64,000 bases of DNA. Source: Gyrodactylus bullatarudis (Eukaryota; Platyhelminthes; Monogenea; Gyrodactylidea; Gyrodactylidae). This document shows, in pieces, positions 42,620 through 54,749 of the stretch. Under the pieces are notes generated by a model. The model made no database searches and was not told the origin of the DNA. It was given only the letters and a program-made list of their open reading frames with translations. The stretch spans positions 194,489 to 258,488 of the forward strand of contig SSNU01000087.1 of assembly GCA_012064415.1 (NCBI GenBank), read 5' to 3'. The translations under genes and the position numbers were made by a program. How positions within the stretch are numbered: the first letter of the stretch is position 1; every line of letters starts with the position of its first letter.

Positions 42620-44557
42620 GAGGTCGTATACGACCTCACGGTATTCAACAGTATGGATAGTGAGTACGATGTTTGTACTACTCGCAATGGGACTGTTTAT
42701 TCCCTTGTTATGCTACCCCAAGCCGATCTTTCACATGAGGAACTAGAAGATCCCATGGACATAGATAATAAGATTTCAGCTAATGAAGACATTGAAGAAG
42801 ATCCAGAAGAACCCATCAGCATCCTTGAACTTCATAGAGTCGGGAATATTGACATGAGAGATACTAAAAGGCGCCCTAAATTCAATCTAGTTTTTGATCA
42901 TTTAAAGAAACCAGAACCTTGCCGAAGTTTTCTGGATTACTTTCATCGTTTTTTCTCCCAAGAAATGGATATTATGGTTTACCAGTCGAATATTTACGCG
43001 ACCCAAAATGGACGAGTATTAGGTTCAAATATTAAAGAAGCAAAATTGTTCTTAGGCATTCTTATCCGAATGGGAATTATTAAATTACCACGTCAATCTA
43101 TGTATTGGACAGATGAGACAAGAATAAGTCCTATAGCAGATGTTATGCCAAGAAATCGATTCCAGCTTTGGCAGCAAAACCTTCATTTCTCAGATAATTT
43201 GGAACCAAATAAAGATGATAGAATTCACAAGATCAGAGATTTTCTTGAAGTTTTCAGAACGAACTGTACATCTATCACCGATCAACGACAGTCACATTCA
43301 GTTGATGAACAAATAATTCCTTTCAGAGGACGCTCAAGATTAAAACAGTATTTGCCATGTAAACCTCACAAATGGGGCTTGAAGGTATTCTCTAGAAATG
43401 GAGAAGATGGATTAATGCATGATTTTTTCATTTATGATGGCTCTAAGATCAATCTTGAAAACTCTTGTGGCAAGGTTTCAGGAGATTACGTTCTGAAGGT
43501 GTGCCATGACCTTTTCGAAAACAAGAACCATATTGTATGCTTTGACAACTTTTTTAATAGTCCGGAGCTTCAAGATGCTCTTCTCGCTCGTGGAATTCAT
43601 AGTACAGGTACAGTGAGATCAAAGCGTCTGAAAGAATTGGAAAAGGAACTTTCGACTGAAAAAAATCTTAAAGACAAAGGAAGAGGAACATATGATCTGC
43701 TTTACAGTCCTTCAAAAAGAATTTACATTTTCAGATGGTTCGATAACAGAGCTGTAACTTTAACATCTACATTTGCTTCAGCTCCAAAGCAAAAATTATT
43801 GAATCTGTTCAAAAGCCGTACATAGTGAGCAACTATGTCAAGTCCATGGGAGCAGTTGATCTTTTTGATTCATTTCATGCAATGTACAGACTGAATCACA
43901 GATCAAACAATTGGTATTCAGCTGTCTTCAAGTGGATCCTGAATTCATCGATAATAAATGCCTGGATTCTGTACAAGAGAAATATTGAAGAAGAGGAAAA
44001 AGCAATTGATCTGTTGAGCTTCCAATTGATTCTTGCAAAACAAATTATAAATGACGGAAATCAAACTGTAGTTGGAAGAAAAAGAATTATAAATCTAAGG
44101 GAAAGTCCCATACCTGCTAAAAGAAGAGAAGATAAAAGAATTTTGGACTTTCTCAACTTATCTGGAGGAAATTTCGACTTGAAAGAGCAGCATATTCCTT
44201 CAAGAGTCAAATCAGACAAGGACAGAAGAAGATGCTCTTTATGCAAGATGAAAACATATTATTTTTGTCGAAATTGTAATAATTATTTATGTATTAATTC
44301 TATTAGAAATTGTTTCCGAGATTTTCATTCTAAATAAACTTAGCTTTCTTTATATGTGCGTCACTTATAAGTAGATTGTATAATTTTCTAGTCTTCTAAA
44401 ACCCATAAGGTCGTATACGACCTGATCCAGATCAAGTAGAAGGAGATCTCATATAAAAAAATTATTGAAGTAAAAGTTGTTGAGATAGCTTTCAGAAATC
44501 AAATGCCGAAAAAAATTTTGATCCAGATCTCTTTGTTCTCTTATGGGTTCGAAGGGG
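42620..44557 (+). mobile_element. piggyBac-like transposon, right end intact
   Basis: The right terminus ends GAAGGGG followed by TTAA (44558-44561), the piggyBac target site. A 16-base palindrome AGGTCGTATACGACCT lies on both sides of the gene (42620-42637 and 44407-44424), probably subterminal. Inside the right end ACCCATAAG and CTTATGGGT are inverted and GATCCAGATC is repeated. No TTAA-CCCC left end is present between 42503 and 42620, so the left end is lost, perhaps at the palindrome boundary. Confidence 0.75.
42653..44337 (+). pseudogene. piggyBac-type transposase with one frameshift
   Basis: From the ATG at 42653 (after the palindromic repeat) one frame runs to about 43823 and a second from 43800 to the stop at 44337, about 560 residues in total, the usual length. 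The DDE_Tnp_1_7 core has SVDEQIIPFRGR (first Asp), IVCFDNFFNSPEL (second Asp) and, in the second frame, YVKSMGAVDLFD (third Asp). The tail is a Cys-rich domain (CSLCKMKTYYFCRNC). The break looks like the loss of one A from the A-run at about 43791-43797. All catalytic residues are otherwise kept. Confidence 0.93.
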
Positions 44558-44561
44558 TTAA

Positions 44562-45670
44562 GGTCATTATCAAGAAGGCTAGCTAATCTTACTAATTTAT
44601 AAATCTGTTTATCCCTTTGATACCCAGTTTTTTTGCCAATTTCTTTCTTTGTTTAAAAATCGTCTTATCAAATTTAAACGAAAAAAGTAAAAGATTTGAA
44701 CGAAAATTTCTGAATTCAGGGTTTTTATATCTTAGCCAACAAATGCTTCATCAAATTAAAAATTATAATGAGTCAAATTAAAATCTACATTTTAAAGGAT
44801 CATCAAGGTTCTCTCTTTAAAAGGATAAATAATTATTTAAAATTTTTAAAGAATATGAGAATATATGTATGCCATCATCTAACAATAAACTTGAATGTTA
44901 GAATTGAGAAAAACCTGTAAAAATAAATTTTGCTAAAAGTCTCTTACCATCAAAATACTTAAATAAAAAGAAACCAGATTATTTTTATTCTCCATCGAAT
45001 GGTGCAATTAAAGACTATAAAAATTTAAATAATTAAACAATTTTTTTGAAAAGAAAACTACCACAAAGATACAAAGAATCAATCAATCCTGGAATTTTAG
45101 GTCAAAATAACAATACAACCAAAGATACAATAAAGTTTAATGATAAGATTCTAGAAAATATCCTAATTAAACAATTTCTTCAAACAAAGAAAACAAAAAA
45201 TCACGTGAGTTTTCTTATTTTTCACTAAAAGATGTCACTTTCTGTGAAAAATTACAGGATGTTAATTGTTCGGATATCAGTTCAAACATTTTTATTTTCT
45301 GGCTATGTCATCGTCTAATCATTGAAAGAAATTATTCGATTTATACATTTGAAATCTGCAGCCGTTGTTCTACATTAAACTTTCCTAGCATATTTATTAG
45401 TATCCCGAACAATGTAGAAACTAAAATCACACTGACCAACTCAGTCAATCTGAAGAACTGATCAAGACATCTCGTACGTTTTAATGGCGTGAAGTCATCG
45501 AAAAATATCGATGTTTGCCGATCCGACAAATTATTTTTAATCTTATTAATAATAAACCATTTTTAATTTTAATTTTCATAGAATATAAGTCTAAAGATAA
45601 ATATGATTATGAAGATAACAAATAAGCATTGCTATTCCACATTGATCATTGAAATAAAAATTGTATTCAC
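44562..45670. other. AT-rich region with a decayed PLE hammerhead relic
   Basis: On the minus strand at about 44785-44830, UUAAAG, TTGATGATCCTTTAA and a following TAGATTTTAATT block resemble family B but the core is lost. Nothing else is recognised. Confidence 0.4.
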
Positions 45671-45677
45671 TGATCGG

Positions 45678-46475
45678 TCAGTGTATATATTTTGCCTGAA
45701 ATGTAACGAATGTTGAAAGTGTAATTAATTACACATTGGACGACTGAAGTGTAATGAAAATATTGAACTCCACTGCCTGTAATACAATTTATAATTCATC
45801 AACAATCTCTTCTCAGGTTTTAAATCTTTTTAAATGTAAAAAATCCAACATAAAGAATTTTCATCCTAATTATTGTGTTCAATCGTTAGTATTTAACAAA
45901 ATGGAGCGACGGAAGCCATGAAATATTTTGCATTGTAATAGTAGTTAAAAGTTACCGGGGTAGTGTCTGAAGAGACCTGGCAAAATATAAAGTTTATCAA
46001 TCAAATATACGCTAGTTTTCTCTAACCTTCCTTGTGAGTTTAGAACCAATCGAAAAAACTATAGACTTCATTTGAAAAATGTCAAATACTCAGATTAGGA
46101 AAGATAAAAGGGGTTGAGCTGGCTAATAAACAATGAAGTTTTTCCAAGCACGAAATTTGGAAGATTAAATATAATTTTATATAAAATATAGAATTTCAAA
46201 AGAAGAAAATACTTCAAACTTGTCTCATTCGAGCTATAAGTTTTTAATTAATTTTCCACTTTCGATTCGTTTATAGACCTTACAAAAAAGGGGGAGCGGT
46301 TTATTATTTTCATTACACTTTAGGCAAGTCACAATAATAATAAATAGGCATAGACAATGTATAATATCAAGCATATACCAAAAAAGGGCAGAGATGTAAA
46401 TTAATTGCGTTACACTTCAGTCGTCCAATAAGTAATTTATTACAATTTCAACATTGGTCACAGCATATACACTGA
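45678..46475. mobile_element. Non-autonomous TIR element
   Basis: TCAGTGTATA at 45678 and TATACACTGA ending at 46475 bound inverted copies of about 85 bp, which also share AATGTTGAAA / TTTCAACATT and GGACGACTGAAGTGTAA / TTACACTTCAGTCGTCC. The interior is noncoding. It contains a GACCTGGCAAAATAT block (45985) also seen near 6640. No target duplication is certain. Confidence 0.65.
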
Positions 46476-46499
46476 TTCTATTTTATATATTCGATTGAG

Positions 46500-46690
46500 C
46501 AAGAACAGATCCTGGACAAAATTTCATGCTAACAAAAGTTTAGCTTTGAGTGGAAAAATTAGGTCCCTCAAGGTGTAGTGATAGTATCTTGAAACTTCTG
46601 AAAAAGAAAAAAGACTGACAAGACAAGCCCAGTAAGAAATTATTTTGAGGATTCACTAGTTTTGTACTGGTTTTAAGGTTTGTTTATTAT
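46500..46690. repeat. Fragment of the 60198-61096 Ginger-like family
   Basis: The segment GATAGTATCTTGAAA, AAGAAAAAAGAC, ACAAGCCCAGTA and CTAGTTTTGTACTGGTTTTAAG parallels 60900-61060. It is an isolated right-end portion without the terminal TAACA. Confidence 0.5.
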
Positions 46691-46729
46691 TTTACTATGT
46701 TTATGAAAAAGCTTTTTTTTAAGTTGAAA

Positions 46730-47100
46730 ATTAGATTATAATATGAGCTGAGAAAAACACCGAAATTCTTCAATAATTAGCAAAAGTTAAGAGAAAAGTT
46801 TAAAAAGTTCACATAGGCCAAGGTAGTTGAAGATTATAAGAGTAATTTTTCTGAACAGACAAGAATATCTCCTTCATCTATAAATCTGTGCTGTTACCAC
46901 CCGCATTTTTATACACATTTGAGAATTTGAAGCCTCATGATTTTCCTGTTTGATATGTCTTATACCGCTGTACCCAAATGATTATTTGACCTTGTTGACA
47001 ATTTCTTAATCGTACGTCCTATATAAGAAGCTCCACAGTCGCATTGGAATTTGTAATCAAAAGAGTATTTTCTTCGGGTTGTAGTATTTTTATTATATAT
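46730..47100 (-). pseudogene. Penelope-like element GIY-YIG relic, family B
   Basis: The minus strand reads YSFDYKFQCDCGASYIGRTIKKLSTRSNNHL, then out of frame the HIKQEN..ASNS text and QKNYSYNLQLPWPM with the stop near 46815, followed by 3' untranslated sequence. Frameshifts and stops are present. The RT is absent. Confidence 0.75.
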
Positions 47101-47689
47101 ACAACAGCGTTTTCAAGTACCTTTGGTAAGCATCTGAGAAAAAAATTTTAAAACATTATACATCAATCAATTTATCATCTTTTGATTCGTGAAAGAAAGT
47201 ATTTCTAGTACCTTTTAATTTAAGTTAATTCTCAACAGGTGGTAAAATAGAAAAACTTTCATATTTGATGCATTTACGCAGTTAAAATGACTTAATTTAA
47301 AATAAAATGTTAAATACAGCGAGAGAGCTTTAAAGAAGTAAGTTCTGAAAGTTAATTTAACTACAGTAGAAACGCTGCGTTATGCAACCAAAACAAGAAG
47401 ATCTGCTTTTGTATAAAATTGATGAAAATTTCAACTAATAAGAATTATCTCACTGACTCCATCTATGATGAAGAAAAAAATAAACTGAGAATTAAACCAT
47501 GGTTTCTATTCTGTATGATTCATTAATTGATAATCTACTGTCTGGACTAACATTTCATTAAATGGTATGGTTAAAGCTCTGGGGGAACTGATGTCTTACA
47601 ATACAACTGAACGTACTACACATGACATCGAAAAAATATGACTACGGTTTTGTTCACCCTATGATGATATTTTTCTGATGTCAACGTAG

Positions 47690-47770
47690 AACTCATGAAG
47701 ATTTAGAAATCAAGAAAATTTATAGTAGTGGAGCTTTTATTTCGTCGGATTTCTTGAACCGACTAATATC
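47690..47770 (-). ncRNA. Decayed hammerhead, second family
   Basis: The minus strand has GUCGG, then AAUCCGACGAAAUAAAAGCUCC, matching family two at the upstream segment, the CCGAC strand, GAAA and the start of helix III. CUGANGA has become UUCAAGA, and helix III is not closed. It is a relic. Confidence 0.5.
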
Positions 47771-47779
47771 TTGAATTAA

Positions 47780-48830
47780 ATAATATTTCAATCATTCTAA
47801 AATGATGAAAAATAAATTATTTTTGACCAAGCAAGATATAAACTAGTTTTGATCAGTAATTACTGATTAGTAATCTCACACTATTTGTTCGACATATTTT
47901 CGAACCAAACCTTCTTGTATAAATTCTATAAAATACTTTTATTTGTTTGAAATTCTCGTTCAATTGAGTTTTTGATTGAAAATAATTTTTTTCAGAACAG
48001 AGATGAATCAATTGTAAATCAAATATTAATTATTTTATAAATTTTTATCTCATATACAAGTTGAGAATCGGAGTCCATCAATATTATCAACTATATTAAT
48101 TGGAAGAGATTTAGATTAATATTTAGTTTAAATCAATTGTAGTCAATTTCACAAATGATGTCTCGTGAGGTTTTTTTATACCTTTCTACTCAAAATATTC
48201 AACCAATGCGCGTCAAGTATTTATTGACCAAACAGGATTAAGGAACCTGGAATAAAAATTCACTTATATGCTGTATAAAAATTACAATTATCTGAATAAG
48301 AATTACATTTCGTACATTATTGTAAGATAATTTTTTTCCTTATTCAAATGCACTAGAAATATTTTTTATCTTAACTAATAAATGAGATAAAATGCCTTAA
48401 GTCATTTTGAAAGTCAAATAACTCGAAAGGGCATTATTACGAAGCGTGCAAAGTTTCAGTGAATAATTTCGCAATAATCCATATAAATTGTCGAAATAAG
48501 TTTCAGAAATCAAGGTTGAAATCAAAATTCAAAAAATCCAAATTATGATTTAAAAAAATCATTAAAATTGAAAAAATCATCAACTTTCTTATTCAAAATT
48601 TTCTTCAAATATATAATTATTGTTAATTGTAGATAAAATTAATCTCTTCTTAAATTACCGAATCATCGACTTCTACTAACTCTTAATATACTTCAGACTT
48701 TAAAAAATTGATAGTTGTTTTCGTTTCTACAATTTCTCACACTTGTAAGACTCAAGTGTTTGTGATATTTGAACTATTGTTACAGAACATAACAAAATTT
48801 TCCACTTGAAATGGAATGAACTTTACTAAA
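47780..48830. other. AT-rich region without recognisable features
   Basis: No coding or structural feature could be supported. Confidence 0.45.
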
Positions 48831-48839
48831 ATCAAAGGT

Positions 48840-49136
48840 GAATTATGTTTTTTACACTATGTAAAAGATCCATTTATTTAGAGTATGACAGCAAAAAGAA
48901 TTTCAGAAATATCTTTTAATTTGCAGGTTTTATGAATGATTAAAATGACTCATTAATAAATTAATAATGAGGGATAAATAATATGATAATATGGAGGGGG
49001 GTTGATATGAACATAAGATATACATTTCGGTCTATTGTGGTATATGGGGCAGAGGGGTAAAAATATTTCTTCCCAAATTTCACGTTAAATTTAGGAAGTC
49101 TTCCTAAATTTCATTTCTTCCTAAATTTCACCCAAC
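48840..49136. repeat. Ginger-like right TIR fragment (7458 family)
   Basis: TTTAGAGTATGACAGCAAAAAG, GAGGGATAAATAAT, TACATTTCGGTCTATTGTG, GGGGCAGAGGGGTA and the terminal CACCCAACA follow the order of 8320-8553. The left half and gene are missing. Within it a CTTCCTAAATTTC unit is repeated. Confidence 0.65.
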
Positions 49137-49559
49137 ATATACATTGATTTCTTATCCTAGCTTTAAGGGAGTATCTAGCTGATCTACGTTACTTATTTAA
49201 TTCATTTGGTTTTTTACTTTTTTTTTTGAATATCACCTCAAAAGTTTCTTCCGCCCATCACAAAAGGTAGTTACAATTTTTTTTCAATAATTGAATCTCA
49301 TAACAAACGAAAACATAAATTTTCAAGAAAAAACGAGTAAGAACAATCTGGATAATTATCTAATTAACTCTATTATTACCCAATTTTTAAATTCTTGTTT
49401 CCAAGTTTGAACTTGATTAATGAATCCCCTCATCTCAAGCTTCATTTATACATGAATTAAAAAATAATTATCAATTCCGTATTCAGCGAAAAATGATCTA
49501 AAATTAATATTATAATAAAATTTATTAACTGAGGTCAATATTAGATCCTCAGCCATGGT

Positions 49560-49740
49560 CATCCACACGCCTTCTTCAGTGGTACGACAAGTTAAACAAG
49601 AACAAAATACTATTTTTATACTTTCATGATCTTATCCCTATCAGTTTTGTCCAATCAGATTAGACATCTTATTTTATTCTATTCTTTATTTTGATTGGAC
49701 AAAACCGAGGGATAATTCTTAGTTTTTAATTTTCTGTACG
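49560..49740. repeat. Inverted CCAATCA repeat upstream of a PLE fragment
   Basis: Arms TTATCCCTATCAGTTTTGTC..CAATCAGA (49633) and TTGATTGGACAAAACCGAGGGATAA (49692) can pair. A GCCTTCTTCAGTGGTACG stretch just upstream resembles sequence common near PLE ends. It may be part of the terminal region of the PLE that follows. Confidence 0.4.
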
Positions 49741-49799
49741 ATAATATTTTCGAACTTCATAAAGGACCACCCCCCAAAGGACAATTGGAAGGAGGAAGA

Positions 49800-50200
49800 T
49801 GATAAAGATCAACCTTTTTATTTGGTGCTACCTGTTAAAAGGGTTGCAAGTAATGCTATTCTGAACAACAAACTGTCGAATATAACTAAGCTAACACTTC
49901 CAGGTGGGAATCTCAAACTAATCCAGAGGACCTCGAAATTAATCAGCGGTCTCAATAAAGATCAGATCCCAAAGCTGAAAAAGAGAGGGGTTATTTACCA
50001 CTCCAAATGCTCATGTGGATCCTCGTATGTTGGACAAACGACTCAATCCCTTGGATAGAGAGTAAGAGAACACAGGCAACAGGTCACTCTGCGGATGCGT
50101 CGAACTTCAAAATCTTATACCAGGTCAATCCAACGGAATCGAGCAAGACCAGAGAGCCATTTTATCACCAAGCTCAAACAAGGAATTCGCTAATAAATTA
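49800..50200 (+). pseudogene. Penelope-like element linker and GIY-YIG, family C
   Basis: LPVKRVASNAILNNKL, KLIQRTSKLISGL and IPKLKKRGVIYHSKCSCGSSYVGQTTQSLG give the linker and the GIY-YIG start (CSCGSSYVGQT). A stop follows at 50058. Shifted frames continue with RVREHRQQV, and SADASNFKILYQVN. It differs enough from families A and B to be a separate lineage. The RT is missing. Confidence 0.7.
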
Positions 50201-50204
50201 GGAT

Positions 50205-50355
50205 TCAAAATTCGTGAATGATTCCGCCTACAGAATGGTTCAAAAGGCATTCATGGTCGTATCTGAAGAAACAATCTTCAATTGTTTCAAAACTAGCAGA
50301 ATTTGGAGTCTTGATCAAGTACCAAATGTTGCATTAAATCAGACAATTTAATTCA
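50205..50355 (+). pseudogene. Pogo/Tigger transposase C-terminal fragment
   Basis: The frame reads KFVNDSAYRMVQKAFMVVSEETIFNCFKTSRIW, SLDQVPN and ends at a stop near 50352. It is the same tail as on the minus strand at 27210-27370. Only the C-terminus is present, directly after the PLE fragment. Confidence 0.6.
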
Positions 50356-50579
50356 ACAATTATTTTATCTCTTATTTTATTCAAACTAATCGTTTGTTTT
50401 GGGGGTGAACGTCAAGCCTTCGATGTAGGAAGCCAAAATCAAATATTGAGATTTATTTTTTTTTAAGTATAAATTCGTTCAACTTGGAATTATACCGATA
50501 ATTTGATTTGAAATCCCATGATGTTCTAGCTGGTTGTGAAGAGAAAAAACTGCTCCTTTAAATGGTATAAATTTCATTA

Positions 50580-51403
50580 AAATTCATTTTTTCGACCAAA
50601 AACAATAAATTTTGGTTTCTTCCAAGTAGTCTTGATATTTTATAATAAATCTGAAAAGGGGCAGAGAGGAGATGGTAATTTTCCACATTAAGTGCACAGG
50701 TCGAACTGTATCTTTATTTTCTTCGTTCCTGGGTACTGTTCTTATTGTTGGTCTGCAGAGTGTTAGAGGTTTGACGCCTAATTTTTCTACACAGAATTTT
50801 TTCAATAAACAAAGCTTCTTGTGTCCTGAGAGCTGTAAAGTTTTTTCCTGGTTGTTTGTAAAGAATTTCAAAGTTTAGTGGGGAGGTTTTTTCTTGGGCA
50901 TGCTCTCAAATGTTTTTTTACTGAAGTTGTCCCAGTGTGAAGATGTTCTTTTTTCCTTTCTTCAAGGCGTCGATGAGTGTCCTATATGTTCTGAGTTACA
51001 GAAGCATTTGAACTTATACACCAGATGTGTTGAGTTTAGTGGGTCCAATTTGTCTTTGGTTTGATTTGAGAAGATTTTCGCAGGATTTGTTGTTTTCAAA
51101 CCTTTCTGTGAGTTTTTTCTTGTAAACCAAGCTTATCTGGTCTCCTTTAAACGGTAGATATAATCTTATTTCTGGTTTTTCTTCCTTATCTTGTGTGTGG
51201 TTGTTTGATTCTTCCATGGATTCCAAGATATTGTTGATGACGTTTGTGGGGTATTTGTTTTCCAAGAAAATATCCAGAAGTTTTTCTTTTTCTTCTTGCC
51301 AAAATTCTTCGGATACTATTCGCTTTACTCGGGTAAATATGGATACGATCAGACCTCTTCTGTACTCTCTCGGGCAGAATGAATTGTAGTGCAATTTACT
51401 CAA
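50580..51403 (-). pseudogene. Penelope-like element thumb and GIY-YIG, family A
   Basis: The minus strand from 51403 reads FCPREYRRGLIVSIFTRVKRIVSEEFWQEEKEKLLDIFLENKYPT, then EIRLYLPFKGDQ, to a stop at 51014. The GIY-YIG part is present only as scrambled frames (TYRTLIDALKKGKKNIFTLG; LNFEILYKQPGKNFTALRTQEALFIEK). It is closest to the copy at 17931. The RT palm and fingers are missing. Confidence 0.83.
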
Positions 51404-51414
51404 ATCAAATCGAA

Positions 51415-52435
51415 ATACTCAGGAATATTCATGAATAAAAACATTCATGAAAAATCTTGAACAGTTATCAAGGACAGATTCTTCAATATCGTAACCATAA
51501 TTGCAAAATAAATATCATTCAGCATAGGGAGGACTAACCGTGACTGCAATTATTAATTTTCTACACAGGACCATAAATGCAATATTTAAAAATTGAATTA
51601 AATTTTATAGAACCTTAAATTCAATGTAAAAAAGTTATGAAAATTGCAATTTGGCCCAACAAATCAGCAAATGGGAAGGTCCGAGTCACCAATTTTGCAA
51701 ATATCCTAATTTAAAATTAATATAAATCAATATTTTTAAGAATAAGAAGGTAAGCATGTAATATTAAAATAATGAAAAATAAGACAATGTAGAAAAGATT
51801 GATTCGATAAGAGTATTATCTCTTTTACTTCAATCGTCTTGGTCTTCATACCATCGATGCTATTGTAATTCACCGTCAGGTTTTATTGTTTATTTCATCA
51901 ACACTTAAATCGCTCATTCCTCTCTATCTTTCAGAAAATTCCCGCAAATTATCACTAGTTAAATGTTCTATACAATTGTTTTTCCATATGTGATAGATTC
52001 AATTATGACTGCTTTTCTGATAAAACAACTAGCTCCCAACACTGAAAATTTTTAAGTGAGAACAATTATAATTTTTTTCTCAAAGGCTTGCGGAGAATTT
52101 GTGAGAAATATTTATTTAAATTCTTGAATTTGATCACAAAATAGTTATTTTCAATCACATGAAATATATATTCGAATTTCAATTAATTAAAATTAAATTA
52201 TAATAGAATAAATGAGTTAGTTTTTTTTAAAAAAAGAAGAACCTTGATTAGAAACTAATTGAATAATAACCCTCCATTCTAAAAAGCTGTGAAATTATTT
52301 TGGTAAATATGTTACAGTCATTTTACGAAATTAGTTGACAATATTTTTAGAGGAATCTTCGACGAAAACAAGTTCCCAAAATAAGAATAATTCAAGGGTT
52401 AATTTATTAAATGAGCTGATCAAAATTAGTGTACA
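51415..52435. other. AT-rich region without recognisable features
   Basis: No gene, TIR pair or RNA motif was recognised. Confidence 0.45.
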
Positions 52436-52439
52436 TTTT

Positions 52440-52960
52440 CTCGTGTCACGCCCACAAACCAGAGAATAGTGCTGTATTTCGAAGTTTGCTGTATTTTTGC
52501 CCTAATTCCCCAAATAATCATCAAGTAAACATTTAAATAATATAACATAAAAATACCCGAAGAATAAGAATATTTTAAAATAAAATTTGTAACTCTACAA
52601 ATAAATAATACTCTACGCTGAATCGTCAGACAGTGACCACGCCATAAATGTATAAATACCCAGGGAAAAAATTATCGAACATTCTATCCCATTCCACTTT
52701 GATTCCATTGAATTCTACTTCTTATCCATTCACTGCTCCACATACACCAAGCGCACTACCGCAGGGCACTACTCTGTCCATTATTCATATCATAGTACAT
52801 ACACTCATCACCTCAGATATTAAATATATTTTGACTATCCTCTTTTATCTATACAAAAACCAATCAAAACACTCGAATTCAGTTGAAAACTTAAACAAAA
52901 TTTTGCCTTTTATCAAACTGATGAGTATGCCCGAAATAACTGACATTTTTTTTCAAAACA
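52440..52960 (+). repeat. Repeat copy 1, promoter-like, ending in a hammerhead-like core
   Basis: It shares with 53310-53800 the order GTGTCACGC.., GTTTGCYRTATTTTTRCC, CATTTAAWWATA, AAGAATATTTWAAAATAAA, CGCTGAATCGTCAGAC-type and AATGYATAAATACCCA. A TATA-like TGTATAAATACCC at 52648 fits a promoter-bearing terminal repeat. The unit ends in the hammerhead-like core at 52918. Confidence 0.5.
52912..52951 (+). ncRNA. Hammerhead-like core, family A (weak helix I)
   Basis: CTGATGA (52918-52924), UAUGCCC and GAAA (52933-52936) are intact. Helix III is AU/AU. The triplet is AUU (52945-52947). Helix I is only AAA/UUU (three pairs), and the upstream GGCAU segment is absent. Possibly inactive. Confidence 0.5.
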
Positions 52961-53309
52961 AGTTGGTACCTATTTGAATATAGTAGAAAGTTTATCGAAA
53001 TGCAGAGAGATTTTTTCGTCTTTAGTGGACAGTTTTTTTCAATTTCAGTGGAGAAACCTAACGTTATTAGTGAAATCAATTTTTTACAAACTATTTTTGA
53101 TAAATAAGTTTTTTTTAATAAATTTATAATTTTTAATACCAAAAATTTATTTTATACGGACTTGAATTGTTCTTTCTCCAAAGCTTTTCTCAAATATTTC
53201 AAATTACTATCACAGAGTAAAATTATTTTGTTCCATGCGAACTAATTTATAAAGTTAGGCTTTTTTACTGATATTGAAAAACTGACCACAAAAGAGGAAA
53301 TAATGTCCC

Positions 53310-53800
53310 TTGTCACGCTGTCACGCCGACAAGACAAAGAAAAGTGTATCTCGCAGTTTGCCATATTTTTACCCCAACTTCCCATACTGTTACCAAACAA
53401 ACATTTAATTATTATTATATAAAAATACTCGTAGAATAAGAATATTTAAAAATAAACTTTGCAACACTAAAAATCAGATCAAGAAAATGATCTAAAAAAT
53501 ACTCAACGCTGATTGATCAGACCGTGACAAGGCCTCAAATGCATAAATACCCAAGAGACAATTATCAGACAATTAGCATCACACACCCATCAAACCTACT
53601 ACGCTTGTACACACGCACGTCTTTCTACTCCATTATTCATCTTTGTATATTCACCTATTCTTCAGATCACAAAATATACATATTCTCACCACACCAACAA
53701 TTCCACTTCTCTTTCTACTCCAAAACACCCTCCATTTCGATAAACTTTCCACTTTATTCGAATAGATCCAAACCTGCAATTATATCATTCTCTTATTATT
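53310..53800 (+). repeat. Repeat copy 2, promoter-like
   Basis: Diverged copy of 52440-52860 as listed there, including ATGCATAAATACCCA (53540). No hammerhead core is found at its end. The open frame 53524-54033 runs across it and has no recognisable domain. Confidence 0.45.
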
Positions 53801-54254
53801 GTAAAACTCTTACTAATTTAAAGCTTAATAGAAATTGTAAAATTAATATTTTCCTCAGATATAAAGCTTTTATTCAAGAATCGATCAAAAAACATTTAGT
53901 TAGTTTATTATTATTCGGGTTCGAAATTACCGTACGAAAATTAGTTTATTTTTTCCATTATTACTTTTTGTGGGTTAATTTATTAATTGAAAAAATGCAT
54001 TTTAGATATTTTCAACAACAGTTAGTTTTATGATTTGATGACATAAATTTAAAATATGATAAAAGATAAAAATAATAAATTTTTCATGGTCCAAGGTGGA
54101 ATTTGACATCTTAAATTAGAAGGTGTAGAGAAGATTCAATTGAAATATAACTCTCTTTTCATTGAACAATCCGATTATCGAAATCTCTAAAGAAAATTTT
54201 ATAGACTTGGAGTCAACTAAGTTTTAAACAAAAAAAATTATATTCATACTCAAT

Positions 54255-54690
54255 AAAAAAATAAAGATTCAAGATCTAGAGAGAGCATCACTGTGTCTTG
54301 ACAGTTTATTTCTTTTATTTTATCTACGAAGTCGAGGTTTCTTTGATACTATGTTCACTTTTTGAGAATTGGTTTTAATGATTCGGCAAACAATTTCGCG
54401 ATTCCGTTAAGTGCTGATTCGCTCATATCTAAAATTGGTCTGAATTTTATGGTTTCTGGATGATCATCCGGTGACATTTTGTGTTTTTTTGGTTTTCCGT
54501 ATAGTCGATTTATGTTGCTATTCGTGACTCTGAGTTCTTTGAACTTGGTTTCATTAATCACCTTGTTTGCTAGAAGCAATTTCAGTTCGCCTTTGCACTT
54601 GTTTTCCAAGTTTTTGGGGTTGAAATCAATTGTCTTCTTTTTCGTTCGAGTGAATTTTGTTGTGTCTTTCAATATCATTTCCATACGTAG
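54255..54690 (-). pseudogene. Penelope-like element N-terminal RT fragment, family A
   Basis: The minus strand reads MEMILKDTTKFTRTKKK, NINRLYGKPKKHKMSPDDHPE, KFRPILDMSESALNGIAKLFAESLKPIL (the PLE motif with RLYG.PK.HK and RPI). In a shifted frame it continues with KSEHSIK and CQDTVMLSLDLESL near 54270, matching 18000-18100. It supplies the RT fingers missing from the copy at 17931. The palm is absent. Confidence 0.8.
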
Positions 54691-54749
54691 TCTTCTAAAT
54701 AAGGGCTAGGCCGATTCCTTTGTCTTGTTACAATGAGGTCTTCTTTTCT

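Noticed and set aside
42587..42652. N-terminal extension of the piggyBac frame upstream of 42653
   Set aside because: It runs through the 16-base palindrome that recurs after the gene, so it is more likely noncoding terminal sequence.
53524..54033. 169-residue open frame
   Set aside because: It covers a repeated noncoding block and has low-complexity Ser/Thr/Ile-rich text without any domain.
54479..54709. 76-residue plus-strand frame
   Set aside because: Antisense shadow of the PLE RT N-terminal fragment.
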